DNA of 64,000 nucleotides, from positions 743,564 to 807,563 of the forward strand of contig NC_006461.1 in NCBI RefSeq assembly GCF_000091545.1, given 5' to 3'. The stretch is from Thermus thermophilus HB8. Its GTDB lineage: Bacteria; Deinococcota; Deinococci; Deinococcales; Thermaceae. Below are positions 49,446 to 57,904 of this stretch, in pieces (within the stretch, counting starts at the first letter, position 1; each line of letters opens with the position of its first letter). Under the pieces are notes generated by a model that had not been told where the DNA came from, ran no database searches, and was given only the letters and a program-made list of their open reading frames with translations. A program made the translations under genes and the position numbers.

Positions 49446-49892
49446 ATGCGCAAGGCGTTTGGGCTTGTGGCGCTTTTGGGAACGCTTCTTTTCTCCATGG
49501 CCTTGGGGCAGCGGGCGGTGGGCTTCCGGCTCGTCCTTCCCCCTGGGGGGGCGGGGCTCGGCCTCGCCCTCGAGGCCCCCCTGGAGCGGAACCTGGCCTT
49601 CCGGGCCTTCGGCGACCTCTTCCCCTCGGGGCCCAGCTTCCTTTTGGGCGGGGAGGTCCTCTTCAAGCCCGACCTCGGCCAGCTGGACCGGGACCTGCGG
49701 GGGATCCGGCCCTACTTCGGCGGGGGCCTCGGGGCGAGGATCGCGGACGCAAGCGCCGTGGGGGTGCACCTCTCCTTGGGGGCGGAGGTCCTCTTTGACC
49801 CCCGCACGGGCTTCTTCCTGGACGGGGAGTACTACTACCCCTTCGGCGGGGGTGGGTCCAGCCGGGTCGTCCTCGGCGTGAACCTGCGCTGA
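49446..49892 (+). CDS. Small outer-membrane beta-barrel-like protein
   Basis: The 148-residue protein has a signal peptide (FGLVALLGTLLFSMALGQ, ending near residue 21). About eight alternating strands follow, rich in Gly and aromatic residues, ending in Val-Asn-Leu-Arg (GVNLR). It resembles OmpW/OmpX-size barrels, but no family signature is seen. GGAGG (49435-49439) precedes the ATG. An inverted repeat AGGCCAA...TTGGCCT (49409-49433) lies just upstream and could be an operator. Confidence 0.65.
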   Translation: MRKAFGLVALLGTLLFSMALGQRAVGFRLVLPPGGAGLGLALEAPLERNLAFRAFGDLFPSGPSFLLGGEVLFKPDLGQLDRDLRGIRPYFGGGLGARIADASAVGVHLSLGAEVLFDPRTGFFLDGEYYYPFGGGGSSRVVLGVNLR

Positions 49893-49980
49893 AGGAAGAA
49901 GGCGTGGCTTCCCGCCTCCACGGGGGCGGGACATTTTTCTCTAGATTTTGGGCCTAGACTGGCCCCTAGGAGGTGGCAGG

Positions 49981-50613
49981 ATGCTGGTCAGGGACTGGAT
50001 GACCAAGGACCCCGTGGTGGTGGCCCCGGACACCCCCGTCCTGGAGGCCATCCGCCTCCTCAAGGAGAAGGGCTTCCGGCGCCTTCCCGTGATGGAGGGG
50101 GGGAGGCTCGTGGGGCTCGTGACCGACAAGGACCTCAAGGACGCCATGCCCTCCAAGGCCACCACCCTTTCCGTCTGGGAGATGAACTACCTCCTCGCCA
50201 AGCTCACGGTGCGGGAGGTCATGGCCCGGCCCGTGGTCACCGTGGAGGCGGACGCGCCCTTGGAGAAGGCGGCCCTCCTCATGGAGGAGCGGAAGATCGG
50301 CGGCCTTCCCGTGATGGAGGGGGAGAGGCTCGTGGGGATCATTACGGTGACGGACGTGCTCCGGGCCTTCATTGAGGTCCTGGGCCTGAAGCTTGGGGGC
50401 CTCCGCATCACCGTGGACATCCCCGACGTCCCCGGGGCCCTGGCCCAGATGGCCCAGGCCGTTCCCCCCGCCAACATCGTCTCCATCGCCACCGCGGCCC
50501 ACCTTCCCGGCTACCAGCGCCTGGTGATGCGGGTGGTGGGGGAGGACGTGGAGGGGGTTCCCAAGAGGCTCGAGGCCGCCGGGGAGCGGGTGGTGGACGT
50601 GCGTCCGGGGTAA
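49981..50613 (+). CDS. CBS-pair protein with C-terminal ACT-like domain (AcuB-like)
   Basis: The 210-residue protein starts at ATG 49981 after AGGAGGTGG. CBS motif 1 (residues ~5-60) opens VRDWMTKDPVVVAPDTPVLE and CBS motif 2 (~78-135) opens VREVMARPVVTVEADAPLEK; each ends in a 'RLPVMEGGRLVGLVTDKD'-like strand. Residues ~140-210 are an ACT-like fold (LRITVDIPDVPGALAQMAQA). The architecture equals AcuB, linked in Bacillus to acetoin/acetate metabolism; the ligand is probably an adenine nucleotide. TAGACT (49955-49960) is a possible -10. Confidence 0.83.
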   Translation: MLVRDWMTKDPVVVAPDTPVLEAIRLLKEKGFRRLPVMEGGRLVGLVTDKDLKDAMPSKATTLSVWEMNYLLAKLTVREVMARPVVTVEADAPLEKAALLMEERKIGGLPVMEGERLVGIITVTDVLRAFIEVLGLKLGGLRITVDIPDVPGALAQMAQAVPPANIVSIATAAHLPGYQRLVMRVVGEDVEGVPKRLEAAGERVVDVRPG

Positions 50614-50620
50614 GGTCCGC

Positions 50621-52240
50621 TTAGCGCAGGGTGAGGCCGAAGCTTAGGGTGTAGCCCGTGGCCTCGTCGTGCTGGCCCTGGAGGACCCGGGCCGCCCGCA
50701 CCTCGTAGGCGAAGCAGCCGTCGTAGTAGCGCAGGGTGAGGCCGTAGCGGCTTGGCCCCTCGGGGCCCAGGCCCAGCTCGGGGGCGAGCCACAGGGCCTG
50801 GCAGCAGGTCCTTTGCGGCAGGGGCGGGGCGTAGGCGAGGCGCCACTCCGCGTAGCTTCCCCGCACCCAGGCCAGGGCCAGGCGGCCAAGGCCCTCCGCC
50901 GCGTAGGCGGCCTCCACCCGGTCCACCCGGTCCCCCAAGGGGTTTTCCAGCCGGTAGAGGAGGCTTGCCCCCGCGAAGCCCGCCTCCACCTGGAGGCTTT
51001 GGAACTCGGCCCGCTCCTCGTGGGCGAAGGCGGGGGTGGGGCTTAGGGCGGCGTACCGGCCGGCGTAGAGGAGGCGGGCCCGGAAGGGGCCTTCGCCGTA
51101 GCCCACCTCGGCGCTCCCCCCGAGGACGAGGTAGGGGTCGTGGCCGAGGCCGGGGTAGAGGGCGAGGAGGGCGGAGGGCGTGAGGGCGAGGCGGAAGGGT
51201 CCTTCCCGGGCCTCGAGGCGGTAGCTCCCCTCCGCCCCCAGGGTGAGGCCCGTCCGCGCTTCGGTCTCGGCGTAGCGGAGGAAGGGGGTGAGGGCAAGGC
51301 CCTCCAGGCGGAGGGAGGGGGCGTAGCGGGCCTCGAGCCTCGGGGTGGTGGCGTCGGGGGGGTCGGGGGTGTAGGCCAGGTAGACGCCTTCCCCGAAGGC
51401 CCGAACCCCGGCGGCGTAGCCCAGCTGGACCTCGGCCCCGAGGCCTCCCTCCTTGAGGCCCAGGAGGAGGGCGGCCTGGGGGGAGTTGAGGCCCGTCCCC
51501 ATGACGGTGAGGCGGCGGCTCCAGCGGCCGACCTCCTCCCCGGGCTGGGGGAGGGGGAGGTCTTTGAGGCCCAGGGTGAGCCCTTCCTCTTCCGTGGCGG
51601 AGAGGACGAAGGGGCTTGTCAGGCTCGGCCTCCGGTGGACGTTGAGGCGGGCCTCCTCCAGGGGCACCTCGAGGCCAAAGAGGCCCAGGGCGGCGTCCCC
51701 CACGAGCTCTCCCGTGTCCACCCGGAAAAGGGCCTCCTCCATGGCGAGCCGCAGGTCCTCGCCGCAGGGGCAGGGGGTGGCGAGGAAGCCCTGAAGGCGG
51801 GCCTCCTCCCCGGTGAAGGTGGCCCGCTCGGCCCGGACCCGGTAGGCCGGGGCCTCCAGGAAGACCCCCTCCCCCTTGGGGGGGCGTTCCAGGAGGAGGC
51901 GCTCCGCCTCCGCCCGGAGGCTCCCCTTGGCGAGGCGCACCCGGAGGAGGGCCTTGCCCTCCATCCCCTCCGCCTGAAGCCGCCACCCCTCCACCTCCCC
52001 GGAAAGCCTGGGGGCGAGGAAGCCCCCCTCCTCCTCCAGGTAGCGGATCCAGGGGGCCTCGAGGGCGAGGCCCGGACGCTCCAGGCAGGCCCGGCCCTCC
52101 ACGAGGAGCACCCCCTCCTCGTAGCTCAGGTTCTCCCCGCCGAGAAGCCCTTCTTCCGTCTCCAGGACGTAGGGTCGGTCCGCGCATTTGGCCCAGGCCG
52201 GGGCCGCGAGCAGGGGCAAAAGCAGGAGCCAGCGCCGCAC
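50621..52240 (-). CDS. LptD/OstA-like outer-membrane barrel protein
   Basis: The 539-residue protein has a signal peptide ending near residue 17. Residues ~25-190 form an OstA-like beta-jellyroll (YVLETEEGLLGGENLSYEEG, then repeated EA-type strands). The remainder is a long beta-barrel ending in GYTLSFGLTLR, a good outer-membrane C-terminal strand. Cysteine pairs (CPCG near residue 160 and CC near 475) could form the inter-domain disulfides seen in LptD. Thermus does not make classical LPS, so the cargo may be another glycolipid. GTG lies 6 bases after extended -10 TGG-TATGGT (52247-52255). Confidence 0.75.
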   Translation of the reverse strand: MRRWLLLLPLLAAPAWAKCADRPYVLETEEGLLGGENLSYEEGVLLVEGRACLERPGLALEAPWIRYLEEEGGFLAPRLSGEVEGWRLQAEGMEGKALLRVRLAKGSLRAEAERLLLERPPKGEGVFLEAPAYRVRAERATFTGEEARLQGFLATPCPCGEDLRLAMEEALFRVDTGELVGDAALGLFGLEVPLEEARLNVHRRPSLTSPFVLSATEEEGLTLGLKDLPLPQPGEEVGRWSRRLTVMGTGLNSPQAALLLGLKEGGLGAEVQLGYAAGVRAFGEGVYLAYTPDPPDATTPRLEARYAPSLRLEGLALTPFLRYAETEARTGLTLGAEGSYRLEAREGPFRLALTPSALLALYPGLGHDPYLVLGGSAEVGYGEGPFRARLLYAGRYAALSPTPAFAHEERAEFQSLQVEAGFAGASLLYRLENPLGDRVDRVEAAYAAEGLGRLALAWVRGSYAEWRLAYAPPLPQRTCCQALWLAPELGLGPEGPSRYGLTLRYYDGCFAYEVRAARVLQGQHDEATGYTLSFGLTLR

Positions 52241-52308
52241 GGGAGAACCATACCATTTTCCGCGCCCAAAGGGCCCCGGAGGCGGCGCGGGCCCACGGGA
52301 AAAGGGAA

Positions 52309-52328
52309 GCCCCGGCCTTCGCCGGGGC
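52309..52328 (-). terminator. Terminator of tRNA-Ser
   Basis: GCCCCGGC (52309-52316) pairs with GCCGGGGC (52321-52328) around a 4-base loop. On the minus strand it follows the tRNA 3' end by 4 bases and is followed by TTCCCTTTTCCC. Confidence 0.75.
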
Positions 52329-52332
52329 CTTT

Positions 52333-52426
52333 TGGCGGAGAGGGCGGGATTCGAACCCGCGAGGGAGGTTTAAGCCCCCCTACACGATTTCCAGTCGTGT
52401 CCCTTCAGCCACTCGGGCACCTCTCC
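52333..52426 (-). tRNA. tRNA-Ser (anticodon GGA)
   Basis: The 94-base minus-strand gene begins GGAGAGGTGCCCGAGTGGC and ends with encoded CCA. The acceptor arms pair GGAGAGG with CCTCTCC. The anticodon stem CACGA/TCGTG encloses CTGGAAA, anticodon GGA (52390-52392), reading UCC/UCU codons. A long variable arm (GGGGGGCTTAAACCTCCC region) and the T loop GGGTTCGAATCCC confirm a class II serine tRNA. Confidence 0.97.
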
Positions 52427-52483
52427 AAGTGCCAAAAAGGAGTGTACCAGCGCCGTCCGCCTCCGTCAAGGTAGACTGGGGCC

Positions 52484-54940
52484 GTGCGGGTCGTGGCGGC
52501 CCACGAAAACCTGGACTTTGACGCCCTGGGCTCCATGGTCCTGGCGGGGCGGCTTTACCCGGGGAGCGTCCTCGCCCTGGTGGGGGGCGTGGAAGGGGTT
52601 TTGAGGGAGGTCCTTCCCCTTCTTGAGGACCGGCTGGACCTGGTGCCCGCGAGCGAGATCCCCCTGGACCGGGTGCGGGAGGTGGTCCTCGTGGACAACG
52701 CCCGCCCCGAGCGCCTCGGGCCCCTCGCCGCCCTGGTGGGCCGGGTGCCCTTCCTCGTCTACGACCACCACCCGAGGACCCCGGGGGACGTGCCCGCCGT
52801 GGGGGGGAGGGTGGCCCCGGTGGGGGCCACGGTGAGCCTCCTCGTGCCCCTCCTCCTTGAGCGGGGCGTGGCCCTGGACCCCTTGGAGGCCACCCTGGCC
52901 TACGCCGGCCTCTGGGAGGACACGGGGGGGTTCAGCTTCCCCTCCACCACCCCGGAGGACCTCGAGGCCGCAGGCCACCTCCTCCGGCAGGGGGCCGAGG
53001 TCGCCCGCGTCCGGGACTGGGTCCGCCCCCGCTTCGGCGAGGAGGCCCGGGAGATCCTCTCCCAGCTTCTGAAGACCGCCCACCTCGTGGAGCGGAAAGG
53101 GTTCAGGCTCCTCGTGGCCCGGGCCCGGGAGAAGGGGTACGTGCCCGCCCTTGCCCCCCTCGCTCACACCCTGCTGGACCTCTACGAGGCGGACGGGGTC
53201 CTCCTGGCCTTGCGGCTCGGGGGGGACACCCTCCTCATCGCCCGGAGCAAGGCCCGGCTGGACGTGGGGCGGTGGCTTGGCGCCTTGGGCGGGGGCGGGC
53301 ACGCCCGGGCGGCCTTCGCCCGGGTGCGGGGCAAGGGGCGGGCCCTGGCCCGGCTTTTGGAAACCCTGGAGGCCTTCCTGGACCCCGAGCCCACCCTGGG
53401 CCAGGCGATGACCGCCCCCGTGGAGACCCTCCGCCCCACCTCCGTGCGCGAGGCCCTCCGCCAGCTGGAAGAGCGGGGTTACGGGGCCATGCCCGTGGTG
53501 GAGCCTTTGGGCGAGGGGGTTAGGGTGCTGGGGCTTGCCCGCAGGCGGGACCTCCGCAAGGCGGTGCGCCTGGGGTTCGGCGACCACCCGGTGGAGGGAT
53601 TTCTGGTCCGGGCGGTGGTCCTTCCCCCCTCCACCCCCCTTTCCCAGGTGGAGCCCCGCCTGCGGGAGGCCGGGGGGCGGGTGCTCGTGGGGGAGCGGGC
53701 GGGGGAAGGGTGGCGGCTTCTCGGGATCTACACCCGGACCGACCTCTACCGGAGCGCCCCCAGGCCCGAGCCCACCCTGGCCGAGCGGGTCCTAAAAGCC
53801 CTTCCCAGCGGGGTTTTTCGGGTGGTGGAGGCCCTGAGGGAGGCTTTCCCCGAGGGGGTCTACCTGGTGGGGGGGGCGGTGCGGGACGCCCTTTTGGGCC
53901 GGTCTGGCCCGGACCTGGACCTCGCCGTGGGGCCCGGGGTGGAGGTGGCCCGGGTGGCCCAGTTCCTGGTGGACCGCTTCGGCGGAAGCTACGGCCTCCA
54001 CTACGCCTTCGGCACCGCCCGGGTCCGCCTCCCCTTCGGGCTCGTGGTGGACCTGGCGGAAAGCCGCGAGGAGGTCTACCCCTACCCCGGGGCCCTTCCC
54101 GAGGTGCGCCGGGCCCCCATCGCCCGGGACCTGGAGCGCCGGGACTACAGCGTGAACGCCATGGCCGTGGACCTGGGCGGCCTCGCCTTTTTGGACCCCT
54201 ACGGGGGGCTTAGGGACCTGGAGGCCCGCCTCCTCCGCCCCCTCCACCCCCTCGCCTTCGTGGAGGACCCCACCCGCGTGGTGCGGGGGGCGAGGCTGGC
54301 CGCCCGCCTGGGCTTCCGCTTCGCCGAGGAGGTGCCGCGGCTTCTCGCCCCCGCCCTCCTCCCCGAGGTGGTGGCGGGGGCGAGCCGGAGCCGCCTCCGG
54401 GAAGAGCTCCTCCTCACCCTGGAGGAGGAGGCCTTCTACCGGGCCTTGGCCCTTCTCGCCGAGCTCGGTGCCCTTAAGGCCCTCTACGGCCTGGACCTTC
54501 CTCCCGAGGCCCCCTTCCTTAGGCTCCGGGCCGAGGAGGGCCTCGGCGAGGCCCGGCTTCTCCTCCTCCTCTTCCACCAGAAGGACCCCCTGGAGCGGGC
54601 GGCCTGGCTCGCCCTTCCCGGGAGGCTAAGGGAGGGGCTTGCCCTCCTCCTCGCCGCCTCCCGGGGGGAGGAGGTGCCCAAGGAGGCCTTGGGGCGGGAG
54701 CCCCTCAGGGCCGCCTTCCTCGCCCTCTTCCCGGAAAAGGAGGCCTGGCTTAAGGCCGAGCGGCGGGTCCTCATGGGCCGGGACCTCCTCAAGCTCGGCT
54801 TGAAGCCGGGCCCCAAGGTGGGGGAGATTTTGCGCCGGGTGGCCGAGGCCCGCAGGCGGGGGGAGGTGCGGAGCTTTGAGGAGGAGCTGGCCTTAGCCCG
54901 TAAACTGTTGGGCGATGGGACTCTTGCCCTACCTGAATGA
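52484..54940 (+). CDS. DHH phosphoesterase - CBS pair - tRNA nucleotidyltransferase fusion
   Basis: The 818-residue protein starts at GTG 52484, 6 bases after TAGACT. Residues 1-~300 are a DHH/DHHA1 unit (HENLDFDALGSM, VLVDNARP, YDHHPRTPGD, and GGGGHARAAFARVRGKG). Residues ~305-430 hold two CBS motifs. From ~445 on it is a class II CCA-type nucleotidyltransferase: VYLVGGAVRDALLGRSGPD with DLDLAVG (DxD), LERRDYSVNAMAVD and EDPTRVVRGARLAARLGF. It adds CCA or only A to tRNA 3' ends, with a linked phosphoesterase. A tRNA-Ser gene lies 57 bases away on the other strand. Confidence 0.9.
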   Translation: MRVVAAHENLDFDALGSMVLAGRLYPGSVLALVGGVEGVLREVLPLLEDRLDLVPASEIPLDRVREVVLVDNARPERLGPLAALVGRVPFLVYDHHPRTPGDVPAVGGRVAPVGATVSLLVPLLLERGVALDPLEATLAYAGLWEDTGGFSFPSTTPEDLEAAGHLLRQGAEVARVRDWVRPRFGEEAREILSQLLKTAHLVERKGFRLLVARAREKGYVPALAPLAHTLLDLYEADGVLLALRLGGDTLLIARSKARLDVGRWLGALGGGGHARAAFARVRGKGRALARLLETLEAFLDPEPTLGQAMTAPVETLRPTSVREALRQLEERGYGAMPVVEPLGEGVRVLGLARRRDLRKAVRLGFGDHPVEGFLVRAVVLPPSTPLSQVEPRLREAGGRVLVGERAGEGWRLLGIYTRTDLYRSAPRPEPTLAERVLKALPSGVFRVVEALREAFPEGVYLVGGAVRDALLGRSGPDLDLAVGPGVEVARVAQFLVDRFGGSYGLHYAFGTARVRLPFGLVVDLAESREEVYPYPGALPEVRRAPIARDLERRDYSVNAMAVDLGGLAFLDPYGGLRDLEARLLRPLHPLAFVEDPTRVVRGARLAARLGFRFAEEVPRLLAPALLPEVVAGASRSRLREELLLTLEEEAFYRALALLAELGALKALYGLDLPPEAPFLRLRAEEGLGEARLLLLLFHQKDPLERAAWLALPGRLREGLALLLAASRGEEVPKEALGREPLRAAFLALFPEKEAWLKAERRVLMGRDLLKLGLKPGPKVGEILRRVAEARRRGEVRSFEEELALARKLLGDGTLALPE

Positions 54941-55520
54941 TCCGCCGGTCTTCCTCCTGGCCTTCCTCCTCGGGGCCTTCGGGCTCATCCTCCACAACCT
55001 CTTCCAGGCCTGGCTCGCCGACCGCTACGGGGAGGTGGCCCCAAGGCGGTACGGCTTCTTGCGCCTGGATCCCCGGGTCCACCTGGAGCCCTTAGGCCTC
55101 GTCCTCCTCGCCCTTCTGGGCTTCGGCTGGCCCCGGTTCGTCCCAAGCCGCCTCCCTGGGCGCAAGGGGGCGATGGTGGCCCTGATGGGGCCCCTGGGCT
55201 TCCTCGCGGCCGCCTTCGTCTACGGCCTTCTCGCCCGCTTCTTGCCCTACCCCTTCGGCGAGGGGTTCGCTTTGGGCCAGCGCCTGATGCTCCTCCACGC
55301 CGCCATCTACCTCTTCCCCGTGCCCCCCTTGGACGGGGCCAGGGCCCTCTACGCCGTGGGGGGCCTCGAGGCCCGCCGCTTCCTGGACCAGCTCGCCTCC
55401 TACGGCCCCGTGGGCTTCCTCGTCATCTTCCTCCTCCTCTCCTACACCGGCGTAACCGACGCGGTGGTCCGGGGGCTTTCCGGCCTCCTCGCCACCCTCT
55501 ACCGGGCCCTCGGGCTATGA
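54915..55520 (+). CDS. Inactive site-2-protease (M50) homologue
   Basis: The 201-residue membrane protein lines up along its length with the next gene's product. Where that has the zinc motif HEVGH, this one has His27-Asn28-Leu29-Phe30-Gln31, losing the catalytic Glu and second His. The second motif PVPPLDGARAL keeps Asp, but the usual Asn three or four residues earlier is missing. It is therefore very unlikely to be a protease. The ATG overlaps the end of the preceding gene by 26 bases, and its stop overlaps the active paralogue's start (ATGA), so equal co-synthesis is likely. Confidence 0.82.
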   Translation: MGLLPYLNDPPVFLLAFLLGAFGLILHNLFQAWLADRYGEVAPRRYGFLRLDPRVHLEPLGLVLLALLGFGWPRFVPSRLPGRKGAMVALMGPLGFLAAAFVYGLLARFLPYPFGEGFALGQRLMLLHAAIYLFPVPPLDGARALYAVGGLEARRFLDQLASYGPVGFLVIFLLLSYTGVTDAVVRGLSGLLATLYRALGL

Positions 55521-56176
55521 TCGCCCTCCTGCAAGAAGACCCCCTCGCCTTCCTCCTCGCCTTCTCGGCCTTGGTGATGAGCCTCGTCCTCCACGAGGTG
55601 GGCCACGCCTACGCCGCCCACCTCTTCGGGGACGACACGGCCAAGCGCCAGGGGCGGCTCAGCCTGAACCCCTTGCGGCACCTGGACCCTTTGGGAACCC
55701 TCCTTCTCCTCCTCGTGGGCTTCGGCTGGGCGCGCCCCGTGCCCATTTATCCTCCCGCCTTCAGGGCCTACCGCCTGGGCCTCTTCGCCGTCTCCGTGGC
55801 CGGGATCCTGGTGAACCTGGCCCTCGCCGTTCTCTTCGCCTTGACGGTGCGGGGCCTCTTCGCCCTGGACCCGGAGGGGGTCTATGGGGCCTTCCGGGGG
55901 AGCGGGGGCTCCGCCCTGGGGCTTCTGGCCCTCGCCGCCTACGTGGCGAGCTCCATCAACCTCGTCCTCGCCGTCTTCAACCTCCTCCCCATACCCCCCC
56001 TGGACGGCTCCAAGATCCTCCAAAGCCTTCTCCCTTTGGCCTGGCACCCTTGGCTTTGGCGGCTGGAGCAGTACGCCTGGCTTTCCTTCCTCCTCATCCT
56101 CACGGTCCTCAGGGGGCCCATCCAGGAGGTCTTGGCCTTCGCCCGCCGGGTCTTCTTCACCCTCCTTTTGGGCTAA
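55517..56176 (+). CDS. Site-2 protease family zinc metalloprotease (M50B)
   Basis: The 219-residue intramembrane protease has HEVGH at residues 26-30 in the first helix and NLLPIPPLDGSKIL in the third core segment, giving the complete His-Glu-His-Asp zinc site. It is the short Rip-type form without a PDZ domain (5-6 helices). Such proteases cut anti-sigma factors or other membrane proteins; no such target lies nearby. It is made together with an inactive paralogue encoded directly upstream. Confidence 0.9.
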   Translation: MIALLQEDPLAFLLAFSALVMSLVLHEVGHAYAAHLFGDDTAKRQGRLSLNPLRHLDPLGTLLLLLVGFGWARPVPIYPPAFRAYRLGLFAVSVAGILVNLALAVLFALTVRGLFALDPEGVYGAFRGSGGSALGLLALAAYVASSINLVLAVFNLLPIPPLDGSKILQSLLPLAWHPWLWRLEQYAWLSFLLILTVLRGPIQEVLAFARRVFFTLLLG

Positions 56177-56242
56177 GTGTCCGCACGTCGGCTTCGCAGC
56201 ATGAGGTGCGCGGAATAAGGCTTGGGAAGCTAATTTGGGGCC

Positions 56243-56268
56243 CCCACCGCGGCGAAAGCCGCGGTGGG
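56243..56268. terminator. Hairpin between the convergent M50 and nfo genes
   Basis: CCCACCGCGGC (56243-56253) and GCCGCGGTGGG (56258-56268) form an 11-bp stem closed by GAAA, a stable tetraloop on the plus strand. The tails (plus ATACTTAGG, minus GCCCCAAATT) are poor T-tracts. It lies between two converging genes and may end both. Confidence 0.6.
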
Positions 56269-56312
56269 ATACTTAGGGGCCTCCCCTTCGGCCCAAGGCC
56301 AGGGTGGGGCGC

Positions 56313-57125
56313 TTAGGCCTCCTCGAGCCAGGCCCTAAAGACCCGGAGGTTCCAGGCGTCCTCCTCCGGTCCCCTGGGGGTTTCCAGGATGAAGACCCGG
56401 TCCTTGAGCCTCGGGTCCAAAAAGACGCGCTTGAGCCCCTCCCCGATCTTTCCCTGGAGGAGGTGGGCGTGGTGGTCCACGCGGCTTCCGAGGCCGCCCA
56501 CGGAGTCGTTGAGGTGGACCACGGGCACCCGCTCCAGGCCCACGGCCCGGTCCAAGGCGTCCAGGACCCCCAAGGGGTCCTCGGCCACGTCGTACCCGGC
56601 GGCGTAGGCGTGGCAGGTGTCCAGGCAGACCTGGAGGGGGGTGTCCGCCACGAGCCAGGCGAGCTCCTCAAACCGCGCCCCCACCTTCTCCCCACCCCCA
56701 GCGGTGTTCTCCACGAGGAGGACGGGGCGGGAGCGGACGCCGGCGAGGCGCAGGGCCTTGAGGGCCCCTTCCTTGACCCGCTCGGGGCGGCCCGAGCCGG
56801 GGTGGACGACCACGTACTCCACCCCGAGGAGGGCGGCCTTCTCCAGGTCGTCCGCCAGGCTCGCCACGCTCTTCTCCCAAAGCTCCCCCTCCGCCCCCAG
56901 GTTGACCAGGTAGGAGGCGTGGATCACGGCGGGGAGGCCCCCGGAGGCCTCCCTTAAGGCGCGGAAGGCCTCCACCTCGGCCGGGGAGAGGGCCCTTGGG
57001 CGCCAGCTCCGCGGGCTTTTGGCGAAGATCTGGAAAGCGGTGAGGCCGAGGGCGGTGGCTTCCTCCACCGCCCCGGCCACGCCCTTTTTCCCGGCGATGG
57101 AAAGGTGGAACCCGTAGCGCGGCAT
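56313..57125 (-). CDS. nfo: Endonuclease IV (AP endonuclease)
   Basis: The 270-residue TIM-barrel enzyme nicks DNA 5' to abasic sites. The start MPRYGFHLSIAGKKGVAGAV, IHASYLVNLGAEGE, YVVVHPGSGRPERV, VLLVENTAGGG, VCLDTCHAYAAGYDV and HLNDSVGGLGSRVDHHAHL give the full trinuclear zinc site. The ATG lies 7 bases after extended -10 TGG-TAGGCT (57133-57141), so the transcript is probably leaderless. Confidence 0.95.
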   Translation of the reverse strand: MPRYGFHLSIAGKKGVAGAVEEATALGLTAFQIFAKSPRSWRPRALSPAEVEAFRALREASGGLPAVIHASYLVNLGAEGELWEKSVASLADDLEKAALLGVEYVVVHPGSGRPERVKEGALKALRLAGVRSRPVLLVENTAGGGEKVGARFEELAWLVADTPLQVCLDTCHAYAAGYDVAEDPLGVLDALDRAVGLERVPVVHLNDSVGGLGSRVDHHAHLLQGKIGEGLKRVFLDPRLKDRVFILETPRGPEEDAWNLRVFRAWLEEA

Positions 57126-57150
57126 CCCCCGAAGCCTACCACAGGGGCGC

Positions 57151-57903
57151 TTAGCCTAGGTTCTGGGCCACGATGAAGACCCCCATGGCCACCAGGAAGA
57201 GGGCGAAGCCCCGCTTCAGGCTCTCCTGGGGCAGGCGCACCGCCACCCTCCCCCCGAGGAGGCTTCCGAGGAAGCCCACGAGGACGAAGAGCCCCGCCAC
57301 CTGGTAGTTCACCGAGAGGCCGAGGGCGGGGAGGAGGTGGAGGTACTTGTAGAAGCCGGCGAAGGACTTCATGGCGATGATGAGGAGGCTCGTGCCCACG
57401 GCGAGGTGCATGGGAAGCCCCCCCAGGAGGACCAGGGCGGGGACGATCAAAAACCCGCCCCCCACCCCCACGAACCCGGTGAGGGCTCCCACGAAAAGGC
57501 CCTCCAGGACGATTTTCCAGGGTGTGCGCCCGCCTTCTTGGCGCCTCAAGGGGAGGGGCCTCGCCATGAAGTAGGCGGCGAGGAGCATGACCAGGGCGAA
57601 GGTGAGGAGCTGGACCTGGCCCGAGACGAAGCGGGAAAGCCACGCCCCGAGGTAGGTCCCCGCCATCCCCGGCAGGCCGAAGAAGAGGACGTTGCGGAAG
57701 TCCACGAGGCCCCTCAGGGCGTAGGGGACCGCCCCGAGGAGGGCGATCCCGCCCACGATGAGGAGGCTTTCGGCGATGGCCTGCTTGGGGGGCTCCCCCA
57801 GGAGGTAGACGAGGACGGGCACGGTGAGGATGGACCCCCCCGAGCCCAAAAGCCCCAGGGAGAGGCCGATGAGGAGGGCGCCCACGAGGGCAGGAAGCGT
57901 CAT
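57151..57903 (-). CDS. TauE/SafE-family transporter of the sulfur island
   Basis: The 250-residue membrane protein has two-fold repeated GG motifs (LSLGLLGSGGSILTVPVLVY and LTGFVGVGGGFLIVPALVLL). It is the last gene of the MBL-rhodanese, rhodanese, TauE series and starts 1 base after the rhodanese stop, so it is probably cotranscribed. Family members export sulfite, and in similar persulfide operons TauE is thought to remove sulfite or thiosulfate. It is only distantly similar in sequence to the copy at 9064. Confidence 0.87.
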   Translation of the reverse strand: MTLPALVGALLIGLSLGLLGSGGSILTVPVLVYLLGEPPKQAIAESLLIVGGIALLGAVPYALRGLVDFRNVLFFGLPGMAGTYLGAWLSRFVSGQVQLLTFALVMLLAAYFMARPLPLRRQEGGRTPWKIVLEGLFVGALTGFVGVGGGFLIVPALVLLGGLPMHLAVGTSLLIIAMKSFAGFYKYLHLLPALGLSVNYQVAGLFVLVGFLGSLLGGRVAVRLPQESLKRGFALFLVAMGVFIVAQNLG

Positions 57904-57904
57904 C

